A stretch of 24,418 nt of DNA from JBBSVE01 sp038233815 (GCA_038233815.1 JBBSVE010000040.1:1-24418), one strand, 5' to 3'. Counted from the first letter of the stretch, positions 1 to 10,470 are shown. The notes: a model not told the origin generated them from the sequence alone. Numbers and translations: made by a program.

Positions 1-2127
<2,127 letters not shown>

Positions 2128-2132
2128 CCCCA

Positions 2133-2161
2133 AGGCTGCCCGCCTCCATGACGGGCAGCCT
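2133..2161. terminator. Inverted repeat between convergent clpB and rnr
   Basis: A perfect 10-base-pair stem (AGGCTGCCCG at 2133-2142, CGGGCAGCCT at 2152-2161) closes a 9-base loop. It fills the 33-base gap between the two convergent stop codons, and its last base is the first base of the rnr stop complement. Position and stem strength suggest a shared bidirectional terminator. No run of T follows it on either strand, so termination may be Rho-assisted or the stem may mainly protect the 3' ends. Confidence 0.55.
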
Positions 2162-4410
2162 CACCTGCGTTTGCGCACCACCTTGGCCTTGCGCACCCGC
2201 GCGGCCTGTTTGCCGACCTTGCGCCCCGGCGCGCGGTGCCGCACCGGCCCTGATCCTTTCGGCAAGGCCCGGTCCTCGATCTCCAGCAATTCGAGGATCA
2301 GCCCGCCCGTCAGGGGTGCCGCCTCCGCCAGCCGAACCGTCACGCGCTGCCCGATCCCGATGGTGAGGCCGGTATCGGACCCCGTCAGCGTCTGGCTGTC
2401 GGGATCGAAATGGAAGAACTCGCGCCCCACGGACCGGATTGGAACCAGACCGTCCGCGCCGCTGTCCTCCAGCCGCACGAAAAGCCCGAAGCGCTGCACG
2501 CCCGACACGCGGCCTGCAAAACTGCTGCCCACACGGTCGGCCAGATAGGCGGCGAGATAGCGGTCCGTCGTGTCCCGCTCCGCCACCATCGACCGCCGCT
2601 CGGTGTCGGAGATCTGCTTGCCGGTTTCGGCCATGGTCTCCACGTCGAACGGGCTCAATCCGTCGTCGCCCCAGCCATGGCCCGAGATCAGCGCGCGGTG
2701 CACGATCAGGTCCGCATAGCGCCGGATCGGCGAGGTGAAATGCGCGTAGTTCCGTAAGGATAGCCCAAAATGGCCGAAGTTGTCGGGCGCGTAATAGGCC
2801 TGCGTCATCGACCGAAGCGTTGTCACGTTCATCAGTTCGGCGAAATCCGTGCCCTGCGCCTGTGCCAGAAGCCGGTTGAGATGCGAAGGCCGTAGCACCT
2901 GCCCCTTGGCGAGCGTGAAGCCCGACGCCTCCGCCACCTCGCGCAGCGACTCGAGCTTTTCAGGCGACGGCTCCTCATGCACACGGAACAGCAACGGGCG
3001 CTTCAGCCGGACCAGCTCCTCGGCGGCGGCCACGTTGGCCAGCACCATGAATTCCTCGATCAGCTTGTTGGCATCGAAGCGGCGGTAGAAATCGACCGAC
3101 GTGACCTCGCCCGCCTCGCTCAGCACGATCCGGCGCTCCGGCAGGTCCAGTTCCAGCGGCTGGCGCGCCTCCCGCGCGGCTTTCAGCGCCGCGTAGGCTG
3201 CATAGAGCGGGCGGATCACCGGCTCCAGCAACGGCGCGGTCTGCGCATCCGGGGCACCGTCGAACGCATCCTGAAGCTGTGCGTAGGTGAGCGAGGCCGT
3301 CGAGCGGATCATCGCACGCGCGAACCTGTGCGAGAGCTTGCGCCCTTGGGCATCGAGCACCATCCGAACCGCCATCGCGGCCCGGTCCACGCCTTCGTGC
3401 AGAGAGCAGAGATCGCCCGACAGCACATCGGGCAGCATCGGCACCACGCGGTCGGGGAAATAGGTGGAATTGCCGCGCGCCCGCGCCTCGCGGTCGAGAA
3501 CAGAACCGGGGCGGACGTAGAAGGCCACGTCGGCAATGGCGACCCAGACGACATGACCGCCGGGGTTCGCGGGGTCGGGATCGGGCATGGCGAGCACCGC
3601 ATCGTCGCGGTCGCGGGCATCCTCGGGGTCGATGGTGACGACATCCAGATCGCGCAGATCCTCGCGTTGGCCCATCGGAGCGGGACGCGCGGCATCGGCG
3701 GCGGCGATCACGGCATCGGGAAAACGGTCGGGGATGCCGTGCTGATGGATCGCAATCAGCGACACCGCGCGCGGACCGGACGGATCGCCGATCCGCGCCA
3801 CGATACGGGCCTGCGGCAGACCCATGCGGCGCGGGCCGGTCTGCTCTGCCTCCACCAGTTCGCCGTCGCGCGCCTCCATCGTGGCATCGCGTCCGACGCG
3901 CCATTCGCGGTCTGCCTTCTTGTCGATGGGGACGATCCGGCCGCCTTCGCTTTCGGCCCGGAAGATGCCCAGAACCCGCTCGGCGGTGGAGCCGATCTTG
4001 CGGATCAGGCGCGCCTCGTGGGTATGGTCCTCCGCCTCCACCGCCACGGTGCGGGCGAGGATCCGGTCGCCCGACGCCAGCGCGGGATCGCCCGGACGCG
4101 CCACGATCAACAGATGCGGCTCCGTCCCCGCGCCGGTCCATTCGAGCGCGCGGGCAAAGAGGTCGCCGCTCGCATCGGGCGCCTCCACCCGCAGGATCGT
4201 GACCGGCGGCAGGCTTTCGGGCTCACGGTAGGTCCGGCGCTTCTTTTCCAGCGTGCCGTCGGCCTCCAGCTCTTTCAGCATTCGCTTGAGCTCGATGCGG
4301 AGCGCGCTGCCCCGGATCCCGAACCCCCGCGCAATCTCGCGACGGGAGGTCTGCGTGGGATTGTCCGCGAGCCACTGGACGATCTGCGATTTCGAGGGAA
4401 GCTGATCCAT
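2161..4410 (-). CDS. rnr: Ribonuclease R
   Basis: RNase R is a processive 3'-to-5' exoribonuclease of the RNase II/RNB family that degrades structured RNA and takes part in rRNA and tmRNA quality control. The 749-residue protein has an N-terminal winged-helix segment (about 1-65), cold-shock-like RNA-binding domains, then the RNB catalytic domain with the metal-binding aspartate cluster D261, D267, D269 and D270 in the motif IDPEDARDRDD. A C-terminal S1 domain (about 630-710) and a lysine/arginine-rich tail follow, as is usual for RNase R and not for RNase II. The ATG start has AAGG seven bases upstream. It lies 53 bases downstream of the GNAT gene on the same strand, so it could be the last gene of the dapE unit or have its own promoter in that gap. 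Confidence 0.95.
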   Translation of the reverse strand: MDQLPSKSQIVQWLADNPTQTSRREIARGFGIRGSALRIELKRMLKELEADGTLEKKRRTYREPESLPPVTILRVEAPDASGDLFARALEWTGAGTEPHLLIVARPGDPALASGDRILARTVAVEAEDHTHEARLIRKIGSTAERVLGIFRAESEGGRIVPIDKKADREWRVGRDATMEARDGELVEAEQTGPRRMGLPQARIVARIGDPSGPRAVSLIAIHQHGIPDRFPDAVIAAADAARPAPMGQREDLRDLDVVTIDPEDARDRDDAVLAMPDPDPANPGGHVVWVAIADVAFYVRPGSVLDREARARGNSTYFPDRVVPMLPDVLSGDLCSLHEGVDRAAMAVRMVLDAQGRKLSHRFARAMIRSTASLTYAQLQDAFDGAPDAQTAPLLEPVIRPLYAAYAALKAAREARQPLELDLPERRIVLSEAGEVTSVDFYRRFDANKLIEEFMVLANVAAAEELVRLKRPLLFRVHEEPSPEKLESLREVAEASGFTLAKGQVLRPSHLNRLLAQAQGTDFAELMNVTTLRSMTQAYYAPDNFGHFGLSLRNYAHFTSPIRRYADLIVHRALISGHGWGDDGLSPFDVETMAETGKQISDTERRSMVAERDTTDRYLAAYLADRVGSSFAGRVSGVQRFGLFVRLEDSGADGLVPIRSVGREFFHFDPDSQTLTGSDTGLTIGIGQRVTVRLAEAAPLTGGLILELLEIEDRALPKGSGPVRHRAPGRKVGKQAARVRKAKVVRKRR

Positions 4411-4463
4411 GTCCGCGCCTTACCATGGCCCCCGGCGCGCGTCATCCGCAAAGGCCGGGCGGG

Positions 4464-4907
4464 TCAGAGCGTCAGCACCATGTCGCGGTGTTCGATGCCT
4501 GCGTCGTCATAGACCGGGCCGGTGGCGGTGAAGCCCAGCCGTTCGTAGAACCCCAGCGCATGAGTCTGCGCGCCAAGCGTCACCTGCGCGATCCCGTCCA
4601 GCGTCCGGAACTCTGCCACCGCCGCCCGGATCAGCGCCGCGCCAAGCCCCATGCCCCGCGCGGTTTCCAGGACGCAGACGCGCCCGATCTTGCCCGTCCC
4701 GCCCCGGACCAGCAGGCGGGCGGAGCCGATAGGCCGCTCCTCCGCCGTCGCCAGCAGGTGGATCGCCTCCCCATCAAGGTCGTCGCGTTCATCCGCCTCG
4801 GAGACGCCCTGTTCCTCGATGAAGACAGTGCGGCGCAATTCCAGACAGGTCGCGACGTCATCTGTCCGCACAATCCGCACGCCCTGTGGCGCCTGGGCGT
4901 TCGTCAT
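4464..4907 (-). CDS. GNAT family N-acetyltransferase
   Basis: This 147-residue protein is a single GNAT domain that would transfer an acetyl group from acetyl-CoA to an amine; the substrate is unknown. Visible features are the N-terminal segment with RRTVFIEEQGVS, typical of the ElaA/YjcF-like branch, the acetyl-CoA pyrophosphate-binding loop ARGMGLGAALI (about residues 83-93), and the C-terminal ALGFYERLGF motif common to the family. The start codon overlaps the dapE stop as ATGA, so translation is probably coupled to dapE. A longer in-frame extension upstream exists but runs through dapE and is not credible. The conserved pairing with dapE does not by itself reveal the substrate. Confidence 0.88.
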   Translation of the reverse strand: MTNAQAPQGVRIVRTDDVATCLELRRTVFIEEQGVSEADERDDLDGEAIHLLATAEERPIGSARLLVRGGTGKIGRVCVLETARGMGLGAALIRAAVAEFRTLDGIAQVTLGAQTHALGFYERLGFTATGPVYDDAGIEHRDMVLTL

Positions 4908-6046
4908 GCGAAATAATCCTTGAGGATGCGACCGTAGATAGCCTTCAGCGCATCGATCTGCGCCACCTCGACGCGTTCGTCCACCTGATGCATCGTCCGC
5001 CCGACGAGGCCGAATTCCACCACCGGGCAGTGATTCTTGACGAACCGCGCGTCCGAGGTGCCGCCGCTGGTGCTGGCAACCGGCACGATCCCCGTCTCCG
5101 CCTCCACCGCCGCCGCAATCAGCGCCGAAAAGGCGCCGGGAGGGGTGAGGAAACTCTCGCCCGAGATCTCGATCTTCAGGCTCAGCGCCACGCCCGTCTC
5201 CGCCTCTACCCGGGCGGCTTCTCCCTTCAGCCAGTCGGACAAACTCGCCCCGGAGTGGGCGTCGTTGAAGCGGATGTTGACCGTGGCGCGCGACTGCGCC
5301 GGAATCACGTTGTTGGCCGGATTGCCGGTATCCACCGTGGTGATGGCCAGCGTCGAAGCGTCGAAATGATCCGTGCCATCGTCGAGCCTTTGGGTCGCGA
5401 GCCCGTCGAGCAAGCGCACCAGCGCCGTCAGAGGGTTCTTCGCGCGATGCGGATAGGCGGAATGGCCCTGGACACCCTTCGCGGTGATGTAGGCGGTCAT
5501 CGAGCCGCGACGACCGACCTTCATCATTTCGCCCATCGTGTCGGGGCAGGTCGGCTCCCCCACGAGGCAATCGGTCATCGCCTCGCCGTTGGCTGCCATC
5601 CAGTCGAGAAGTGCCAGCGTCCCGTCCCGACCCACGCCTTCCTCGTCCCCGGTGATGGCGAGGATCACGGCCCCGTCCGGCGGCGTGTCCTGCACGAAGT
5701 CGATGGCGGCAACCGTGAAGGCCGCGACGGCGGATTTCATGTCGGTGGCGCCGCGCCCATACATCCAGCCGTCCACGATCTCGGCACCGAACGGGTCGTG
5801 GGTCCAGGCATCGGCATCGCCGACCGGCACGACGTCGGTATGGCCGTTGAACCCGAAACTCCGGTTTGCCCCGGCACGACCCCAGCGCGCAAAAAGGTTC
5901 GCGACCCCGTTCCTGTCCACGCGCTTACAGTCGAATCCGGCCGCGGACAACATCTCCTCCAGCAGGACGAGCGCGCCACCCTCCTCGGGCGTCACCGACG
6001 GACAGCGGATAAGGCGGGCGGCAAGATCGACAGCGGATGTTTGCAA
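4904..6046 (-). CDS. dapE: Succinyl-diaminopimelate desuccinylase
   Basis: DapE is a dinuclear zinc M20-family amidohydrolase that removes succinate from N-succinyl-LL-2,6-diaminopimelate in the succinylase branch of lysine and peptidoglycan-precursor synthesis. The 380-residue length is normal. Metal and catalytic residues are visible: H69 and D71 in NGHTDVVP, D102 in GRGATDMK, and E135/E136 in TGDEEGVG. Near the C-terminus GGTSDARF and the final histidine region fit the family. The best start is a TTG at 6046 with AGGA nine bases upstream; no ATG or GTG is available nearby in frame. It follows the hypothetical gene by 35 bases and overlaps the GNAT gene by four. dapD, which makes an earlier pathway intermediate, lies about 2.7 kb upstream on the same strand. 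Confidence 0.95.
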   Translation of the reverse strand: MQTSAVDLAARLIRCPSVTPEEGGALVLLEEMLSAAGFDCKRVDRNGVANLFARWGRAGANRSFGFNGHTDVVPVGDADAWTHDPFGAEIVDGWMYGRGATDMKSAVAAFTVAAIDFVQDTPPDGAVILAITGDEEGVGRDGTLALLDWMAANGEAMTDCLVGEPTCPDTMGEMMKVGRRGSMTAYITAKGVQGHSAYPHRAKNPLTALVRLLDGLATQRLDDGTDHFDASTLAITTVDTGNPANNVIPAQSRATVNIRFNDAHSGASLSDWLKGEAARVEAETGVALSLKIEISGESFLTPPGAFSALIAAAVEAETGIVPVASTSGGTSDARFVKNHCPVVEFGLVGRTMHQVDERVEVAQIDALKAIYGRILKDYFA

Positions 6047-6081
6047 TGGGCAGGGTCCTGATGGGGGAGGCAGGAATGGGT

Positions 6082-6489
6082 TCAGTCGTAGAACGGCGTC
6101 ATCTGAGCCACGACGACCGAGTTTTCGCTCAGCGCACGGTCCATGAGCGCCCGTTCGTCACCGGGGATCTCGTCTCCGGCTCCGAGCCGATCATCGAGGG
6201 TTCCATAGCCTGACACATCGAGCGGTGCCATGTCCGCCTGCTTCAGGATCGCGACGGTTTCGCGCACAGCCTCCGCCTCGTCGACGCCGCTCGCGTAGCA
6301 AAGCAGGGCTGCACCAGTGGCGCTGGCCGGCAATCCGTCTCCAGACTTGCGACCGACCTCCACGGTAAGGGTGTAGACCTTCTGGCGCGAGACTTTTCCG
6401 GGACGCTGATCGCCAATACCCGCCTTACCGTCCTTGTCAGGCGCGGCGGCGGGCATGGCGATGGGTCTTGGGCAGTCGTCGTCAGGCAC
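6082..6489 (-). CDS. Hypothetical protein, 135 residues
   Basis: I do not recognise a named family. The protein is soluble, with no signal peptide or membrane segment. The first 35 residues are proline- and charge-rich and look disordered. From about residue 38 it has an alternating beta-like stretch (KVYTLTVEV), then an alanine-rich helical part with EAVRETVAILKQADM, and an acidic C-terminal half ending in MTPFYD. The start at 6489 overlaps the end of the upstream small membrane-protein gene by 8 bases. A second in-frame ATG at 6456 is possible, and neither has a strong ribosome-binding site. It is 35 bases from dapE, which argues for a real co-transcribed gene. The pattern looks like a small compact domain of about 95 residues. 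Confidence 0.65.
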   Translation of the reverse strand: MPDDDCPRPIAMPAAAPDKDGKAGIGDQRPGKVSRQKVYTLTVEVGRKSGDGLPASATGAALLCYASGVDEAEAVRETVAILKQADMAPLDVSGYGTLDDRLGAGDEIPGDERALMDRALSENSVVVAQMTPFYD

Positions 6490-6739
6490 GGCGACCGCGG
6501 ATCATCCGCGTGATCCAGATCAGGAGACACGCACCGATCACGCCGATCACGAGTTGACCGATCCAGCCGCCGAGTGTCGCGCCGATCAGGGTCACGAGAA
6601 TGAAGTTCAGCACCAGCGCGCCGACGATTCCCAGAATGATATTCATGAAGATGCCCATATCAGAATGCATCACCTTCTCGGCGATCCATCCTGCCAGCGC
6701 GCCAACAATGATAGCCGCAAACCAGCCAAGTCCCTGCAT
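6482..6739 (-). CDS. GlsB/YeaQ/YmgE family small membrane protein
   Basis: This 85-residue, very hydrophobic protein has three predicted membrane helices (about 4-22, 29-53 and 59-78) and a short basic tail RMIRGRRA. The glycine-rich spacing, with GWIAEKV after the first helix and NIILGIVGA in the second, matches the transglycosylase-associated/GlsB-YeaQ family, which is linked to stress responses in other bacteria; its molecular role is not known. The ATG has a strong GGGAG site six bases upstream. The end overlaps the next gene by 8 bases. A promoter-like sequence lies about 35 bases upstream, so it may begin its own transcription unit leading into dapE. Confidence 0.88.
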   Translation of the reverse strand: MQGLGWFAAIIVGALAGWIAEKVMHSDMGIFMNIILGIVGALVLNFILVTLIGATLGGWIGQLVIGVIGACLLIWITRMIRGRRA

Positions 6740-6772
6740 GCCGTTCTCCCAATTCTATGTCTTTGGATGCGT

Positions 6773-6802
6773 ATGATAAGGGTCTAACCCCGCGCCGGGC
6801 AA
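6773..6802 (-). promoter_or_regulatory. Candidate sigma-70 promoter for the small membrane protein-dapE unit
   Basis: Read on the minus strand, TTGCCC (-35) is followed after 18 bases by TATCAT (-10, five of six consensus). It lies in the 108-base gap after the cyclase stop codon and would start RNA about 25-30 bases before the small membrane-protein gene. This is pattern matching only. Confidence 0.4.
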
Positions 6803-6847
6803 GGGGTTCCATCGGATGGGGCGCAGGGCCTCCGCGCGACCGGCGTG

Positions 6848-8653
6848 TCAGGGCCGGATTCCTGCCATCTCCAGACCGCCCCGGAGATAGGCGATCTGGT
6901 CGGGTCTCTGCCACGGTAGACGGTGCATGTGGGCGTCGAAACTGTAATCCGGATTGATCGCCATCAGCTCGGCCCAGACGGCACGCGCTGCCTCTTCCGC
7001 CCCCGCCAGACCCAGCGTCACCGCAAGATAGGCACGGCTGATGTCGGACCCCGGCGTCAGCGCCAGCCGTTCGCGCAAGGTGGCCTGCGCGCCCTCCAGA
7101 TCGCCCGCCATGAGCCGCGCCAACCCGAAGAAATGGAGCGTTTGTGACCGGAAACCGGGATCGAGGCGCAGCGCCACCTCGAGATAGGGCAGCGCGCCGC
7201 CGGGATTGCCGCGATAGGTCTCGATATTGCCCATCGTGCCGTAGGCGGCGGCGAAGTTCGGGTTCAGCGCCAGCGCCGCCTCGGCTGCCACGCGGGCGGC
7301 GACGAGATCCTTGACGAAGGTGCAGGCCACCGATTTCGCGAAATGACCGAACGGCTCGCCCGGGTCGATGGCCACGGCGGTCTCGGCCTCCGATAAAGCA
7401 CGGGCCAATGGATCCGCGCCTTTGCTCCACGCATTCTGGTAGTCAAGCATGTGCAGGATCGACAGCACCGCATGGGGCAGCGCATAGGACGGATCGAGCG
7501 CGACCGCCCGCTCCAGAAGCGCAATGCCCTCGGCCAGAAGCGCCGTCTTGTCGCCGGCCCCGTGCGGCAGGGTCAGGAGCATCGCGCGACCGCGCAGCGT
7601 CAGGTCGTAGGCCTCCACGCTCTGCGTCTTCTGCGGCCCCTTCGCGACCGCGCCACCCGAAAGCAACTTGCCCTTGAGAACGGAGACGATCTGCGCCGTC
7701 ACCTCGTCCTGAACCTCGAAGATGTCGGTCAGGTCGCGGTCGTAACGCTCCGCCCAGAGATGCCCGCCGGTGGCCGCGTCGATCAGCTGCGCATTGACCC
7801 GGACCCGTGTGCCGGACCGGCGCACCGATCCCTCGAGCACGACCGCCACGCCAAGCTCCCGCCCCACGGTGCGGATGTCGGGGCTCTGACCTTTGTAGGC
7901 AAAGCTCGAATTCCTCGCGACGACCATCAGGCCGGGGATCTTCGAGAGGTCGGTGATGATGTCCTCGCTGATCCCGTCGGAGAAATAGTCCTGTCCGGGC
8001 GTGTCGGACATGTTGCTGAACGGCAGGACCGCGATCGAATGGCCCGGCGCCACGTCCGCGATCGGGGACGCGGCGCCGGCACCGGCCCAGCGCCATGTCC
8101 GCACCGGATCGGCGATGTTGCGCAACCGCATCTCGCCCGCATCCTCGAAGCTCTCGCTCACCTTGCCGCGGGCCTGCGCGTGGATCGAGTCCGACAGCAG
8201 GATCCCACCCTCCGGGGCGGCCGTCTCCAGCCGGGCCGCGACATTGACACCCTCGCCGAAGATGTCCGAGCCCTCCACGATGATGTCGCCGAGATTGATG
8301 CCGATGCGCAGGCGCATCCCCGCGCCGGTCTGCTCGGTATTGGCGGTGGCAAAGGTGCGCTGCATCGACAGGGCGCATTCCACCGCATCCACGGCGCTCG
8401 CGAACTCCACCAGCAGGCCGTCGCCCATCAGCTTCACGATGCGGCCACGGAAAGCCTCCACCACTGGCACGACGATGGCGCGGTGCCGGCGCCGGAGGGT
8501 GGACAACGTGCCCGCCTCGTCCGCGCCCATCAGGCGGGAATAGCCCACCACGTCGGTCGCCATGATCGCTGCAAGCCGACGCTCCACGGCTGCGTCGGTC
8601 ACGACGCGGCCCGGATGTGGTGGGAAGGCACTCGGGGCCGGGTCACTGTGCAT
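6848..8653 (-). CDS. Class III adenylate/guanylate cyclase with TolB-like and TPR regions
   Basis: This 601-residue, apparently cytoplasmic protein joins an N-terminal class III nucleotidyl cyclase domain (about 25-190), a TolB-N-like region (about 205-325, beginning SIAVLPFSNMSD) and a C-terminal set of alanine-rich TPR-like helical repeats (about 355-590). The cyclase residues all look intact: metal-binding D34 and D78, K74 in KLMGD at the usual purine-specifying lysine position, D130, N137 and R141. It should therefore be active and, from K74/D130, prefer ATP. No membrane segment or sensor domain is visible, so the TPR part may receive the signal through protein binding. I chose the ATG at 8653 because AAGGA lies four bases upstream; a TTG at 8716 would add 21 residues but has no good site. 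It follows dapD by 79 bases on the same strand. Confidence 0.9.
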   Translation of the reverse strand: MHSDPAPSAFPPHPGRVVTDAAVERRLAAIMATDVVGYSRLMGADEAGTLSTLRRRHRAIVVPVVEAFRGRIVKLMGDGLLVEFASAVDAVECALSMQRTFATANTEQTGAGMRLRIGINLGDIIVEGSDIFGEGVNVAARLETAAPEGGILLSDSIHAQARGKVSESFEDAGEMRLRNIADPVRTWRWAGAGAASPIADVAPGHSIAVLPFSNMSDTPGQDYFSDGISEDIITDLSKIPGLMVVARNSSFAYKGQSPDIRTVGRELGVAVVLEGSVRRSGTRVRVNAQLIDAATGGHLWAERYDRDLTDIFEVQDEVTAQIVSVLKGKLLSGGAVAKGPQKTQSVEAYDLTLRGRAMLLTLPHGAGDKTALLAEGIALLERAVALDPSYALPHAVLSILHMLDYQNAWSKGADPLARALSEAETAVAIDPGEPFGHFAKSVACTFVKDLVAARVAAEAALALNPNFAAAYGTMGNIETYRGNPGGALPYLEVALRLDPGFRSQTLHFFGLARLMAGDLEGAQATLRERLALTPGSDISRAYLAVTLGLAGAEEAARAVWAELMAINPDYSFDAHMHRLPWQRPDQIAYLRGGLEMAGIRP

Positions 8654-8732
8654 CCTGTCCTTGGTCAAACCGCGATCCCCTGCGGAACCATGTCGGCGCG
8701 CAGGGCGGAATTTCAAGCGGCGGTCCGGTGCG

Positions 8733-9563
8733 TCAGTCGCGCAACAGCTCGTTGATCGAGGTCTTCGCCCGCGTCCGTGCGTCCACCTTCTTCACGATCA
8801 CCGCGCAATAGAGGTTTACCCCGCCCTTCGACGGCATCGACCCCGCCACCACGACCGACCCCGCAGGCACCTCGCCGTAGGTTACGGAGCCCGTCTCCCG
8901 GTCCACGATCCTGGTCGATTGCCCGATGAAGACGCCCATGCCGAGGACCGAGCCCGCGCGCACGATGCAGCCCTCCACCACCTCGGAACGTGCGCCGATG
9001 AAGCAGTCGTCCTCGATGATCGTGGGGCCTGCCTGCATCGGCTCCAGCACGCCGCCGATCCCGACACCGCCGGACAGATGGACGCGGCGCCCGATCTGCG
9101 CGCAGGAGCCGACGGTGGCCCATGTGTCGACCATCGTGCCCTCACCCACATGGGCACCCACGTTGACAAAGGACGGCATCAGCACGACGCCGCGCGCGAT
9201 GAACGCGGACCGCCGCACGATGGCCCCCGGCACCGCCCGGAACCCCGCCGTTCGCCACTGTCCCGCATCCCAGCCCGCGAACTTGCTGTCGACCTTGTCC
9301 CACCAGCCGCCATTCTGCGGTCCGCCCTCCTGCACCTCCATGTCGCGCAGCCGAAAGCCGAGGAGGACCGCCTTCTTCGCCCACTGGTTCACGTGCCAGT
9401 CCGCGCCGCGCCGTTCCGCCACCCGAAGCGTGCCCGCGTCCAGCGCGTCCAGCGTCGCCTCCACGGCGTCGCGCACCTCGCCCTTTGTGTCGGGCGACAC
9501 GCCGTCGCGCGCCTCCCAAGCGGCATCGATGACAGGTTCAAGCGTGGTGGGATCGAGGCTCAC
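8733..9563 (-). CDS. dapD: 2,3,4,5-tetrahydropyridine-2,6-dicarboxylate N-succinyltransferase
   Basis: DapD transfers succinyl from succinyl-CoA to tetrahydrodipicolinate, the first step of the succinylase route to meso-diaminopimelate and lysine. The 276-residue length is normal. An N-terminal helical region (about 1-100, including NQWAKKAVLLGFRL) precedes a left-handed beta-helix built from hexapeptide repeats, seen as the run from VLMPSFVNVGAHVGEGTMVD through CAQIGRRVHLSGGVGIGG and IIEDDCFIGARSEVVEG. The GTG start at 9563 is supported by AGGAG seven bases upstream. It is the first gene of the minus-strand run and diverges from the LOG gene across 81 bases. The last enzyme of this branch present here is DapE, four genes downstream. 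Confidence 0.96.
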   Translation of the reverse strand: MSLDPTTLEPVIDAAWEARDGVSPDTKGEVRDAVEATLDALDAGTLRVAERRGADWHVNQWAKKAVLLGFRLRDMEVQEGGPQNGGWWDKVDSKFAGWDAGQWRTAGFRAVPGAIVRRSAFIARGVVLMPSFVNVGAHVGEGTMVDTWATVGSCAQIGRRVHLSGGVGIGGVLEPMQAGPTIIEDDCFIGARSEVVEGCIVRAGSVLGMGVFIGQSTRIVDRETGSVTYGEVPAGSVVVAGSMPSKGGVNLYCAVIVKKVDARTRAKTSINELLRD

Positions 9564-9644
9564 GGGGCGGCTCCTTTCAGGTGGTCAGGACTGGCCCCCG
9601 CCTATAGACGGACGCATGGACACCCGCAATCACACGAGACCCGC

Positions 9645-10463
9645 ATGACGGACGATCCCCGCACCCATCCGTTCCGCGATAGCGAGCAGGATCTTGAAAC
9701 TGCGGACCGGATCCCCGACACCGCGCAGACCCGGTCGCCAACCTACCGGCTGGCCTTTGCCGACGACGGCTTCATGACGCGGGAGGAATTGCGCGCCGTC
9801 CGGCTGCAACTGGAGCTTCTGAAGCCGCAGATGGCGATGGACGAACGCGGCATCGCCTCGACCATCGTCCTCTTCGGCGGCGCCCGCATCCCCGAACCGG
9901 CGCTGAGGGAAACCGCGCGAACGCCGGCGCTGGCGGACCTTTCGCGCTATTATGACGAGGCGCGCCGTTTCGCGCGGATCATGACCGAGCGGTCGATGGC
10001 CTCCGGCGGGCACGAGGGCGTCATCGTCACCGGCGGCGGTCCCGGCGTGATGGAGGCGGGCAACCGGGGCGCGCGGGAGGCGGGCGGGGTCAGCATCGGG
10101 CTCGGCATCGTGCTGCCCCACGAACAGGCGCCGAACGAGTATGTGACGCCGGAATTGTGCTTCAACTTCCATTATTTCGCCATCCGCAAGATGCATTTCC
10201 TGATGCGCGCGATGGCGGTCTGCGTCTTTCCGGGCGGCTTCGGCACGCTGGACGAAATGTTCGAGAGCCTGACGCTGATCCAGACCGGCCGGATGAAGGC
10301 GGTTCCCTTCCTGCTCTTCGGGCGGGCGTTCTGGGAGCGGATCATCGACTGGCAGGCGCTGGCCGACGCGGGCACGATCTCCGCCGACGATCTGGCGCTG
10401 TTCCGGTTCGTGGAAACGGCGGAGGAGGCCGTGGCCGCCATCGACGAATGGCCCGCCCCCTGA
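9645..10463 (+). CDS. LOG family protein (TIGR00730-type nucleotide phosphoribohydrolase)
   Basis: LOG-family proteins cleave nucleoside 5'-monophosphates at the N-glycosidic bond to release the base and ribose 5-phosphate; in plants and some bacteria the substrate is a cytokinin nucleotide, but many bacterial members act on ordinary nucleotides. The 272-residue protein has the Rossmann-type nucleotide motif GGGPGVMEAGNRGA (from G130) and the diagnostic PGGFGTLDE at 196-204, as well as RKMHFL. The first 60 or so residues are a charged extension not shared by short LOG proteins, seen in the longer bacterial form. I chose the ATG at 9645 because the frame further upstream overlaps dapD antisense. 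The ribosome-binding site is weak. The gene ends 7 bases from the convergent amidohydrolase. Confidence 0.92.
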   Translation: MTDDPRTHPFRDSEQDLETADRIPDTAQTRSPTYRLAFADDGFMTREELRAVRLQLELLKPQMAMDERGIASTIVLFGGARIPEPALRETARTPALADLSRYYDEARRFARIMTERSMASGGHEGVIVTGGGPGVMEAGNRGAREAGGVSIGLGIVLPHEQAPNEYVTPELCFNFHYFAIRKMHFLMRAMAVCVFPGGFGTLDEMFESLTLIQTGRMKAVPFLLFGRAFWERIIDWQALADAGTISADDLALFRFVETAEEAVAAIDEWPAP

Positions 10464-10470
10464 CGCGCCC

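Noticed and set aside
2977..4512. 511-codon open frame antisense to rnr
   Set aside because: The protein is rich in His, Arg, Gln and Asp, typical of antisense shadows, and RNase R on the other strand is certain.
7451..8755. 434-codon open frame antisense to the cyclase gene
   Set aside because: Same shadow composition; the opposing frame has intact cyclase catalytic residues.
8562..9644. Upstream extension of the LOG-family reading frame
   Set aside because: The extension runs antisense through dapD and the end of the cyclase gene; the family protein begins near the ATG at 9645.
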